Below are positions 25,818-33,550 of a stretch of DNA of 42,955 nt, piece after piece (position 1 is the first letter of the stretch; each line of letters starts with the position of its first letter). The DNA is from Thermoplasmata archaeon (GTDB taxonomy: Archaea; Thermoplasmatota; Thermoplasmata; Lutacidiplasmatales; UBA184), in NCBI GenBank assembly GCA_030037735.1, contig JASHQC010000042.1, positions 1 to 42,955 on the forward strand, written 5' to 3'. Position numbers and translations under genes: made by a program. The notes under the pieces are model-generated. The model was not told where the DNA came from, searched no databases, and saw only the letters and a list, made by a program, of their open reading frames with translations.

Positions 25818-25824
25818 TTTATAG
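25818..25824 (+). promoter_or_regulatory. Putative TATA box (TTTATAG) upstream of ferredoxin/GGR
   Basis: CGCTTTATAGC about 36 bp upstream of ATG 25857. Confidence 0.55.
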
Positions 25825-25856
25825 CATCGCTACCGCTGGCACGCCCGAGACGGCGA

Positions 25857-26048
25857 ATGCCTAGCAAGAAGACGCTCCACATCGAGTCGAGCGGCCAGAT
25901 CTGCATCTACTGCGGGGCCTGTGTCGGCATCTGCCCGCTCAACTGTATTTACCTGGACGAGACGCGCATCACCTTCGACGAGAAGGTCTGCACCCGGTGC
26001 GAGATCTGTGTCCGGGCCTGCCCCGTCGGCGCCATCGCCATCGGATGA
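25857..26048 (+). CDS. 4Fe-4S dicluster ferredoxin
   Basis: ICIYCGACVGICPLNCIYL and CTRCEICVRACPVGAI (two CxxCxxCxxxCP motifs). Confidence 0.95.
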   Translation: MPSKKTLHIESSGQICIYCGACVGICPLNCIYLDETRITFDEKVCTRCEICVRACPVGAIAIG

Positions 26049-26076
26049 GCTTCGATTCAGAAGGGAGGTACTGCCC

Positions 26077-27267
26077 ATGCAGAACCTGAAGACGGACGTT
26101 CTGGTCATTGGCGCCGGCCCGGCCGGTTCGATGACCGCCAAGTGGGCGGCGAAGCACGGCGCCCGGACCTTGATGATCGAGAAGCGGCAGGAGATCGGCT
26201 CTCCCGTTCGCTGCGGCGAGGGGATGAGCAAGGCCTGGCTCCCCGATGTTGGCATCAAGCCGTCCTCGCGCTGGATCAACGTCGAGGTCGAGGGGGCCCG
26301 GATCTATTCTCCATCGGAGAAGGTTCTCGAGATTAACGAGAAGCACGCGGGCAACGAGGTCGGCTACGTCGTGGAGCGGGACTCCTTCGACAAGCAGCTC
26401 GCCATCGACGCCGCGAACGAGGGTGTCGACGTGATGCTCAAAACCGCCGCCATCAGCCTGCTGCGCGACGACGGACACGTCGTCGGGGTCACGGCAAAGC
26501 AGTCCGGCCAGACCTTCGAGATTCGGGCGCCAATCACGATCGGCGCCGACGGCTTCGAATCCCAGGTCGGGCGGTGGGCCGGGCTTCCCACGAACCTGCA
26601 GCTCCGGGACATGGATTCGTGCATCCAGTACCGTATGACGAACGTCGACTCCGACGTTCGGTACTGCGACTTCTACCTCGGCAAGGTCGCACCGGGCGGC
26701 TACGTCTGGATCTTCCCGAAGGACGAGGGGTTGGCCAACGTCGGTATCGGCGTTCAGGTCTCGAAGCTCCACAACCCGGCCGACGTGAAGATGTACCTCG
26801 ACACGTGGATCGCGCACCACCCCGGCTACGCGAAGGGCAAGAAGATCGACATGGTCGGCGGTGGCGTCTCGATTTCGCCACCGATGAAGCAGACCGTCGC
26901 GAACGGAATCCTGCTCGTGGGCGACGCGGCACGGATGATCGATCCGCTGACCGGTGGCGGCATCGCGAACGGGTGCATCGCCGGGAAGATTGCTGGCGAG
27001 GTCGCCGCGCGGGCGGTCACGGCGAATGACACTTCGAAGGAGTTTCTCCAAGCGTACGAGAAGGGCTGGCGGGCGAAGCTCGAGGACAAGCTGTACCGCA
27101 ACTGGCTCGCGAAGGAGAAGCTGGTCACCTTGCCGGACGAGACCTTCGACAAGATCATCGACGCCCTCCAGGATGTCAAGCTCGAGAAGCTCACCGTGCT
27201 GAACATCCTCAAAGCGGTCCACACCAAGTATCCCGAAGTGACCAAGGAGTTCGAAGCGTTCCTGTAG
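26077..27267 (+). CDS. Digeranylgeranylglycerophospholipid reductase (geranylgeranyl reductase family)
   Basis: LVIGAGPAGSMTAKWAAKHGARTLMIEKRQEIGSPVRCGEGMSKAW; DGFESQVGRWAGL; LLVGDAARMIDPLTGGGIANGCIAGKIAGE. ATG 26077 follows AAGGGAGGT SD; caller start 25921 is upstream in another gene's frame. Confidence 0.94.
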   Translation: MQNLKTDVLVIGAGPAGSMTAKWAAKHGARTLMIEKRQEIGSPVRCGEGMSKAWLPDVGIKPSSRWINVEVEGARIYSPSEKVLEINEKHAGNEVGYVVERDSFDKQLAIDAANEGVDVMLKTAAISLLRDDGHVVGVTAKQSGQTFEIRAPITIGADGFESQVGRWAGLPTNLQLRDMDSCIQYRMTNVDSDVRYCDFYLGKVAPGGYVWIFPKDEGLANVGIGVQVSKLHNPADVKMYLDTWIAHHPGYAKGKKIDMVGGGVSISPPMKQTVANGILLVGDAARMIDPLTGGGIANGCIAGKIAGEVAARAVTANDTSKEFLQAYEKGWRAKLEDKLYRNWLAKEKLVTLPDETFDKIIDALQDVKLEKLTVLNILKAVHTKYPEVTKEFEAFL

Positions 27268-27283
27268 GAACGCGGAGGACCGA

Positions 27284-27928
27284 TTGCCCGGCGCACCGAA
27301 CAAGCCACCGGCGATAGATGCTCCGCCGGCCCCGGAAGTGCCACTGGCCGGCGACAAGCGGCAGCACGCCCTGCGGCGGCTGGCTCCGGCCCGGCTGGTC
27401 TTGCGACTTCCCATCTGGCGTGGGGCGCCCCACTCCGACCTCGTGAAGCCGCTCGAGCGCGTTGCGGCGACGCTGGCCGCGGGAGAATTCCCCGATGCGG
27501 AGAAGGCCCTCGACCAGTTCTCGGTCCGGCTCGCGGAACCCCGGTGGCCCACGATCCCCGAGCCGTGGGTCCGGCTCCGGGTCGCGATCCCCGCTCCGCA
27601 GCCTCCGCACTGGGACCCGGATTTCAAGCTCGCTCCGTCCGACCGTGAGACCAAGAAGAATCGGGAATGGGCCCGCACCCAATTGCTGCTCGCGAAGGGG
27701 GCCCTGGAGCTCGCTCCGAGCCTCCACGTGGACCTGACGGATGTCCAATCGACCGTCGCCGAGGCGCAAGCCGTCTTCGACCGCGACGGCCCCCGGGCCG
27801 AGTTCTGGACGCCGATCGACCGACTCTGGGAGGCGGTCGAGAGCCGGGTCGCTCTCCCGGCGCCCGCCGCGGCGCGGGCCACTCCACCGGCCAAGCTTCC
27901 GCCGGGCATCCAGCCCGAGGAAGCCTAG
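27284..27928 (+). CDS. Hypothetical protein
   Basis: 214-aa ORF, TTG start with GGAGG 5 nt upstream; co-oriented with neighbours; no recognised domain. Confidence 0.6.
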   Translation: MPGAPNKPPAIDAPPAPEVPLAGDKRQHALRRLAPARLVLRLPIWRGAPHSDLVKPLERVAATLAAGEFPDAEKALDQFSVRLAEPRWPTIPEPWVRLRVAIPAPQPPHWDPDFKLAPSDRETKKNREWARTQLLLAKGALELAPSLHVDLTDVQSTVAEAQAVFDRDGPRAEFWTPIDRLWEAVESRVALPAPAAARATPPAKLPPGIQPEEA

Positions 27929-27989
27929 GGCCGCGGAGTGGTGCACCCCCACGGCCTTATGGCTCTGGACGCTCCCTCCCTTGCGTCCG

Positions 27990-29039
27990 ATGCCGAATCC
28001 CCGGCCCTTCCCACACGGCACCTTCTCCGTCGTCGCATGGGATCCCCTTCGGGGAGAATGGGGGGTCGCTCTCCAATCGAAGTTCATCGCGGCCGGCGCC
28101 GTTGTCCCCTGGGGGCAGGCGGGCGTCGGCGTGATCGCGACGCAGGCTCAATCGGACGGGTCCCAAGGTCCCAAGGGGCTTGACCTTCTCCGGAAGGGTC
28201 TCTCCGCTTCCGAGGTCGTGGACCGGCTGAGCCAAGAGTCGCCGGACCGGGACGTCATCCAACTCGGCGTGGTAGACAGCAAGGGACGCGCCGCCGCTTT
28301 CACGGGTTCGAAATGTCTGGAGTGGGCCGGCCACGTCGTCGGCAACGGCTACTCGTGCCAGGGAAACATCCTGTTCTCGTCCGAGGTCGTCCGGGCGATG
28401 GCTCGGACCTTCGAGACCACCCCCGGAGATTTGCCGGAGCGGTTGCTTGCGTCGTTGGTCGCCGGCCAGCGCGAAGGGGGTGACCGCCGGGGAATGCAGT
28501 CCGCGGCGTTGCTCGTATGGAAGGAACACGGGGGCTACCGTGGAGGGTTGGACCGTTGGATTGACGTGCGAGTCGACGACCACGCCACCCCGATCGAGGA
28601 ACTGGAACGCATCTTCCGGATTTACGATATGACCCTCCTCGCGCGGGAGGATCCTCGCACGGTGCGTCCGCTCGATTCCGAGACCGTCATGGCGGTTCAG
28701 CGGTCGCTCGGAGTACTCGGGTATCTCCTCGGCCCCAAGACCGGCACATGGGACGCGGCGACCGCGAACGCCTTCGCGAAGTTCGTCGGCGAGCACAACT
28801 TCGAGAACAAGGTCCGGACCGACGGCAAGATCTGGCCCTCCATCGTGCGGTTCCTCGACCTCAAGAGTGCCGAGGAGCTCGCCCGGCGCGAGACCACCGC
28901 ACCGATCCGTCCCGGCGCTCTCGACCAGGGTCCCGGCGCCACGATGCACAGCGTCCCGCCCGCGAAACCGTCGGGAGGAGGAAGTCCATCGCCGAGTTCA
29001 GTAAAACCGAAACCGCATCGCCGCCGACGGTCGAAGTGA
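27990..29039 (+). CDS. DUF1028 (Ntn-hydrolase-like) protein with C-terminal peptidoglycan-binding-like domain
   Basis: HGTFSVVAWDPLRGEWGVALQSKFIAAGAVVPWGQAGVGVIATQAQSD; GLDLLRKGLSASEVVDRL; VMAVQRSLGVLGYLLGPKTGTWDAATANAFAKFV. Confidence 0.88.
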   Translation: MPNPRPFPHGTFSVVAWDPLRGEWGVALQSKFIAAGAVVPWGQAGVGVIATQAQSDGSQGPKGLDLLRKGLSASEVVDRLSQESPDRDVIQLGVVDSKGRAAAFTGSKCLEWAGHVVGNGYSCQGNILFSSEVVRAMARTFETTPGDLPERLLASLVAGQREGGDRRGMQSAALLVWKEHGGYRGGLDRWIDVRVDDHATPIEELERIFRIYDMTLLAREDPRTVRPLDSETVMAVQRSLGVLGYLLGPKTGTWDAATANAFAKFVGEHNFENKVRTDGKIWPSIVRFLDLKSAEELARRETTAPIRPGALDQGPGATMHSVPPAKPSGGGSPSPSSVKPKPHRRRRSK

Positions 29040-29293
29040 GCCTGCGCCGGCGATACGGTTCGCCGGCCGAGGCCCAGCGACTGGCCGCGGCGCTGGTGGC
29101 GGACCATCCGGCAGATCTCAGGTGGCACGTGCGAGGCCGGGTACTGGAGTTCGAGTTCGTGGCGTCGAGTCCGGAGAGCGCCCGTGCGACAGCGGACGAT
29201 CTGTTGGCCTGCCTCTCGGCAGCCGAGAGGACCGGTGAAATCAGGCCGAAGCGACGGTCCGCGCCTGGGCGACCCCCGCTAGCCGGTCCGTGA
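29036..29293 (+). CDS. pcc1: KEOPS complex subunit Pcc1-like
   Basis: Start GTG overlaps the DUF1028 stop (GTGA). MSLRRRYGSPAEAQRLAAALVADHPADLRWHVRGRVLEFEFVASSPESARATADDLLACLSAAERT: size and pattern of Pcc1. Confidence 0.75.
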   Translation: MSLRRRYGSPAEAQRLAAALVADHPADLRWHVRGRVLEFEFVASSPESARATADDLLACLSAAERTGEIRPKRRSAPGRPPLAGP

Positions 29294-31076
29294 GCACGGG
29301 TAACACTTCGCCCCATGGGCCGACGATCCCTACGTCCACTCTCCGGAAGACCGCCGCGGCCGGGTCGGGGTTGACCGCAACGAGCACGCGCGTCCGGCGA
29401 AGTCCGATGAGATGGTTACCGGCCCCGCTCACGCCGACCAGAACCGCTAGGTCCGCCGCTACGCTCGTGCCGGTCAAACCCACTTGCTGGCCCCCGGGAA
29501 GCCATCCCGCGTCGATCACTCGTCGTGTCCCGCCCAGCGCAGCATTCCATGCCGAGAGGGTCGGTTCTAGAGCGGTCAAATGCTCCGGCCCCCCAAGACC
29601 CATTCCGATGATCAACACGACGCGCGCTGTTTCCAGATCTCCCCAATGCATGTCGCGCTCCTGGCCGCTGTCCACCAGGTCGGGCCCGTGGTCGGAGGAG
29701 ACCTGGGGAAGCACCTGCAACGGAAGGGGAGGGGCCGCGGGATCCTGAGAAGGGTGGAATCCGCCCGGGCGTACGGTCGCGAGATTCGGCCGAGTCCGTG
29801 AACGGATGCTCGCCACGAGACCCCCTCCGAACGCCGGCTTTCGCCAAGTCAGCGCTCCTGTGGCGTCCGCCGAAAAGGCGACGGCGTCTCCGGTCAGGCC
29901 AAGCCCTCGCCGGGCCGCGAACTGACCGCCGACTTCGCGTCCGAACGGGCTGGCCATCACCACCATGCCCGCGAGCAACGGGCGCTGCTCAAGGAGTTGG
30001 TCCATCGCCTGCGCTACTGTGCGCGAGCCGATGGGGAAACCATCCGAGGGGATCGCGTACCCACGCGCTGCCCCATGCCGCGCCACGTTGGCGCGCTCGA
30101 GGTCACTGGGGAGTCGGCCGACCCAGAGCGCTGAGGGCCAGATGTGGGACCCCCATCGCCGAAGCTCCGAAAGCACACCGAAGCTCGTCGGGTCCGTTTC
30201 ACCGGTTGGCCCCGACACCAGCACGAGGACCTCGCGCTCTGCCGCCAGCGAAGACGAGAGCGGAGGAAACGACACTGGGCGAGCCGCGGGCGCTCCGAGA
30301 AGGGCCTTGATCGCCGCGACGGCCTGCCCGACCCGCAGTTGGACCGATCCTCCTTCGAAGACCTGTGGATACCGTGCTGGCTCTTCGTTCTCCACGGCAT
30401 GTACGTACGTTGGGGACCCTTCCAGCCCCACCGCTTCCGCCGCCAATCCCAGGTCACGAATTCCCCGGCGCTCCACGGTCATCGCGAGTGCCCGAGCGCT
30501 CTCGGCCGGTGTGGGCTTGGGGGCCTTGCGAAGAATCCGTTCGTTCACCGTGACCAGCGCCGGCGGAGCGAAACGGTACCGGTTCCAACCGGTTCCGGTC
30601 TCCGTCACGGCCTCGAATTCGTTTGCGCCGGTGGTTCGGTCCAATCTTCGAGCGGAGGTCAGCGCAGGGACGTTGAGGAGGGCCGCCACCTCGGGTCCCA
30701 CCTGTCCGGTTTCGGAATCGATGGAACGGTCGCCGGCCAAGACCAGATCGTGCCCCATCTCATGCAATGCCCGCTCGAGTACTCGAGCAGTCACCAGGGT
30801 GTCCGAACCGGCCAACAGCGGGTCGGTCAACAGCACGATGCGGTCCACACCGAAGGCGAACGCCTCCCGGAGCTGGACCTCCGTGTCCGGTATGCCCATC
30901 GAGAGCACTGCCACCTGCTCGCCGGGTCTCCTCAGCTGAACGGCCACTCGAACGGCGCGGCTGTCGTTGGGGTTCAGGAAGGATTGAACCCCGGTCCGAA
31001 TCAAGGTCTTTCGGTCAGGGTCGAAGCGGAACTGCTCCACGGCAGGGACCACCTTCACCAGCACCGCAAAATCCAT
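29241..31076 (-). CDS. Fused electron transfer flavoprotein, beta (N-term) + alpha (C-term)
   Basis: N-term FAVLVKVVPAVEQFRFDPDRKTLIRTGVQSFLNPNDSRAVRVAVQL...LVLAGDRSIDSETGQVGPEVAALLNVPAL (EtfB); C-term GREVGGQFAARRGLGLTGDAVAF...RRVIDAGWLPGGQQVGLTGTSVAADLAVLVGVSGAGNHLIGLRRTRVLVAVNPDPAAAVFRRVDVGIVGPWGEVLPVLTDRL (EtfA FAD domain). Confidence 0.92.
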   Translation of the reverse strand: MDFAVLVKVVPAVEQFRFDPDRKTLIRTGVQSFLNPNDSRAVRVAVQLRRPGEQVAVLSMGIPDTEVQLREAFAFGVDRIVLLTDPLLAGSDTLVTARVLERALHEMGHDLVLAGDRSIDSETGQVGPEVAALLNVPALTSARRLDRTTGANEFEAVTETGTGWNRYRFAPPALVTVNERILRKAPKPTPAESARALAMTVERRGIRDLGLAAEAVGLEGSPTYVHAVENEEPARYPQVFEGGSVQLRVGQAVAAIKALLGAPAARPVSFPPLSSSLAAEREVLVLVSGPTGETDPTSFGVLSELRRWGSHIWPSALWVGRLPSDLERANVARHGAARGYAIPSDGFPIGSRTVAQAMDQLLEQRPLLAGMVVMASPFGREVGGQFAARRGLGLTGDAVAFSADATGALTWRKPAFGGGLVASIRSRTRPNLATVRPGGFHPSQDPAAPPLPLQVLPQVSSDHGPDLVDSGQERDMHWGDLETARVVLIIGMGLGGPEHLTALEPTLSAWNAALGGTRRVIDAGWLPGGQQVGLTGTSVAADLAVLVGVSGAGNHLIGLRRTRVLVAVNPDPAAAVFRRVDVGIVGPWGEVLPVLTDRLAGVAQARTVASA

Positions 31077-31111
31077 CGATTGGCCCGAGGAGGCTTGGAC
31101 GCGTGGAAGGT

Positions 31112-31119
31112 GTAATTAC
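31112..31119. promoter_or_regulatory. Putative bidirectional promoter element (palindromic GTAATTAC)
   Basis: Centre 31115.5 is exactly 39.5 bp from both divergent ATGs (31076 minus, 31155 plus). Confidence 0.5.
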
Positions 31120-31154
31120 CGTTGCCCGCTCGCGAGGAAGCCCAGAAATCTTTC

Positions 31155-32132
31155 ATGAGTCTCCCGACGGTCCCCGCAGGTGAGCCGGCGCCGGAGCGGG
31201 TGGCGCCGCTCGCCGCGTACTTCGCTGGAGTGGCGATCACCGTTCTCACGATCCTGAGCCAGTACTACCTGCCGGCACTGGTGCCGGCCGTGCGGCCGGT
31301 CTACGCGACGCTGGCGACCGATCTGCTGATCGTCTACGGAATTCCGATCCTCGCCTTCGTGCTGCTCGTCGGCGTTCGACCTCTGCGTCGATTCTTTTCG
31401 AACGGTGCGCTGGCCGTCGTGGAGGGGCTGCGCTGGTATGGCGCAATGGCGATCCTGGGCCTCCTTGCCGCCTTTACGATTGTAGCGGTGCTGGCCGCCG
31501 TCGATCCGTCCGCCGTCGCGCAGCTCAGCAAGTTGAGCCCTCCGCTGGTCGCCGCGGAGTCCGATCCCTGGTTCTGGGTCGGGTTTTCGTTTGTGATCGG
31601 CCTTATCGAGGAGACAATCTTCCGGGGATGGATCTTCGGCTACTGGCTCCTACGAAGCCCGTCCCGATGGCTCGCGCACGCGATCTGGACGAGCCTGCTC
31701 TTTGCGAGCATGCACCTCTATTACGGGACCACCTACGGGTTCGCGTCGGGCGTCGCGTTCGCGGAGCTCTTCTTCGCCGGGCTCGGTTTTTCCTTTGCCG
31801 TTCGGTACTCCCGGGGGAATCTCCTGGTAGTAGGACTCCTCCACGGTGCCCACGATGCGTTGAGTTTCTCCACGCTGGTATGGAAGCCGTTCGGTGAGGA
31901 GCTGTACTATTTTCTGATCCTGGCCGGAGCCATCGTGTTCCTGGTGGTCGCCCTCATCCGGGACCAGGAACCCCGGGCCTTGACTCCGTGGGAGGCCGGG
32001 TCGGCGACGACGCCCTCGGCCCCCGCCAGCAATCCTGCGATTGTCTGGCCGCCCCCGCCCCCGGCCGTCTATGACCGGCCCCCGCTCCCCGCCCCGTCAC
32101 CTCCGATCGAGCCGGGACACCCGCCCGGTTGA
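31155..32132 (+). CDS. CPBP (CAAX/Abi-type) intramembrane metalloprotease
   Basis: Multi-TM protein with FVIGLIEETIFRGWIFGYWLL (EExxxR) and LLHGAHDALSF. Confidence 0.88.
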   Translation: MSLPTVPAGEPAPERVAPLAAYFAGVAITVLTILSQYYLPALVPAVRPVYATLATDLLIVYGIPILAFVLLVGVRPLRRFFSNGALAVVEGLRWYGAMAILGLLAAFTIVAVLAAVDPSAVAQLSKLSPPLVAAESDPWFWVGFSFVIGLIEETIFRGWIFGYWLLRSPSRWLAHAIWTSLLFASMHLYYGTTYGFASGVAFAELFFAGLGFSFAVRYSRGNLLVVGLLHGAHDALSFSTLVWKPFGEELYYFLILAGAIVFLVVALIRDQEPRALTPWEAGSATTPSAPASNPAIVWPPPPPAVYDRPPLPAPSPPIEPGHPPG

Positions 32133-32182
32133 TGCCGAGATCCTCGCGTCAGGGCTATCGCGGCTCGAGAGGTCTCCCCGGT

Positions 32183-32611
32183 ATGGCGGACTCCGATGAA
32201 GAGATCCGGACACTGCTCGCGCGCGCCCGTACCATCGCCGTGGTCGGCCTCTCCGATAAGCCAAACCGGGATTCCAACGCTGTCGCCCGGTATCTGTTGA
32301 GCCAGGGCTACGACATCATTCCGGTCAATCCTAATCTGACGGAGGTGCTCGGGCGCCGCGCCTTCCCTTCCCTCCGCGACGTGCCGGCGGGGCAGCGGGT
32401 CGATATCGTCGACATATTCCGACGGCGCGACCAAGTCGGCCCGGTGGTCGACGAGGCCATTGCCCGGGGCGTCGGGGCCATCTGGATGCAGCTCGGAGTC
32501 TGGAACGAAGCCGCGGCCGAGGAGGCCCACATGCACGGGATCCCGGTCTTCCAAGATGTCTGCATCATGCAGGAACACCGCCGGCTCCGCATCGCCCCCG
32601 TCCGGGCGTAG
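32183..32611 (+). CDS. CoA-binding (YccU-like) protein
   Basis: TIAVVGLSDKPNRDSNAVARYLLSQGYDIIPVNPNLTEVLGRRAFPSLRDVP...AIWMQLGVWNEAAAEEAHMHGIPVFQDVCIMQEHRRL. Confidence 0.92.
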   Translation: MADSDEEIRTLLARARTIAVVGLSDKPNRDSNAVARYLLSQGYDIIPVNPNLTEVLGRRAFPSLRDVPAGQRVDIVDIFRRRDQVGPVVDEAIARGVGAIWMQLGVWNEAAAEEAHMHGIPVFQDVCIMQEHRRLRIAPVRA

Positions 32612-32667
32612 GGTCGACTGACCGCGGCCAAAACTCTTGAGTCCCGGAGCGTCGAGTAGCCCCTCTC

Positions 32668-33504
32668 ATGGCGGCCCCCGCTCCTGCAACGCCCACTGGC
32701 CCGCCCGGCACCGCACCCCCGTCGACGGCTTCCGCACCACCGCCGACCGCGCCGCCACCGCCTCCACTCTCGGGAACGCTTCGCCTCACCGGAACCCACC
32801 GCCTCCCCAACGTTCGAACGCTCGAATGGGTCGCTCGAGGGTTCACCAAGGTGGTCGGCGACGTGGAAGTGGCCACCGGGCATGTCATGGGGACGCTCGC
32901 TGTCGGGGGCAAGCTGGTCGCGCGGCAGCTAGACCTTTCGGGCACGCACCAAATCGAGGGCAACGTCCAGGTTTCCGAGGATTTCCGGACCCACGGAACC
33001 GTGCGCACGGGCGGCAACGTCTCCGCCCGGACCGTGCAGCTGACCGGAAGCGTAGAGATTGGGGGCACCCTCACCGTCGCGGAGCAGCTCCGGTGGAAGG
33101 GATCTCTCGAGGTCGGTCACGACGTCCGGGCCGACACCGTGCTGTTCCAAGGGCGCCTCGCGATCCAAGGAACCCTCATTGCCCAATCGATATCGGGAGA
33201 GGTCGAGACCCTCTCGTCGGTGGGCGAGATACAGGCGGACTGGGTCGAGATCCGGCAGCGGAAACCGCGCCTCTCGATTTTCCTCCTTCCTCCTCCGCCT
33301 TGGCACGAGCTCGAGGTGCAACGAATCGAAGCGAAGGAGGTCCACCTCGAGGGTGTGCGGGCCCGGTACGTGAAGGCCGACCGGATTTTCCTAGGACCCG
33401 ATGCTCACGTGGAGTACGTCGAGGGCCCCATCCTTCAACGCCACAAAGACGCCCACGTGGGCCCCGAATCGGAATCCCCACCCCCGCCGGGGATGAGCCG
33501 CTGA
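32668..33504 (+). CDS. Bactofilin/polymer-forming-like beta-repeat protein with Pro-rich N-terminus
   Basis: Short periodic beta repeats: GDVEVATGHVMGTLAVGGKLVARQLDLSGTHQIEGNVQVSEDFRTHGTVRTGGNVSARTVQLTGSVEIGGTLTVAEQLRWKGSLEVGHDVRADTV. Confidence 0.72.
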   Translation: MAAPAPATPTGPPGTAPPSTASAPPPTAPPPPPLSGTLRLTGTHRLPNVRTLEWVARGFTKVVGDVEVATGHVMGTLAVGGKLVARQLDLSGTHQIEGNVQVSEDFRTHGTVRTGGNVSARTVQLTGSVEIGGTLTVAEQLRWKGSLEVGHDVRADTVLFQGRLAIQGTLIAQSISGEVETLSSVGEIQADWVEIRQRKPRLSIFLLPPPPWHELEVQRIEAKEVHLEGVRARYVKADRIFLGPDAHVEYVEGPILQRHKDAHVGPESESPPPPGMSR

Positions 33505-33519
33505 ACGGGTGGACGCGCC

Positions 33520-33525
33520 TTTATT
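33520..33525 (+). promoter_or_regulatory. Putative TATA box for ileS
   Basis: CTTTATTC centred about 28 bp upstream of GTG 33551. Confidence 0.45.
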
Positions 33526-33550
33526 CGGAGTACCTCTCTCGCCGCCGACC

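Noticed and set aside
25969-27909. 646-aa minus ORF antisense to GGR
   Set aside because: Mirror ORF of a strongly biased high-GC gene; the plus strand encodes an unambiguous GGR.
31122-32132. CPBP protease as a phage-defence (Abi) component
   Set aside because: No toxin, restriction or other defence genes adjacent; context is housekeeping, so a defence role is unsupported.
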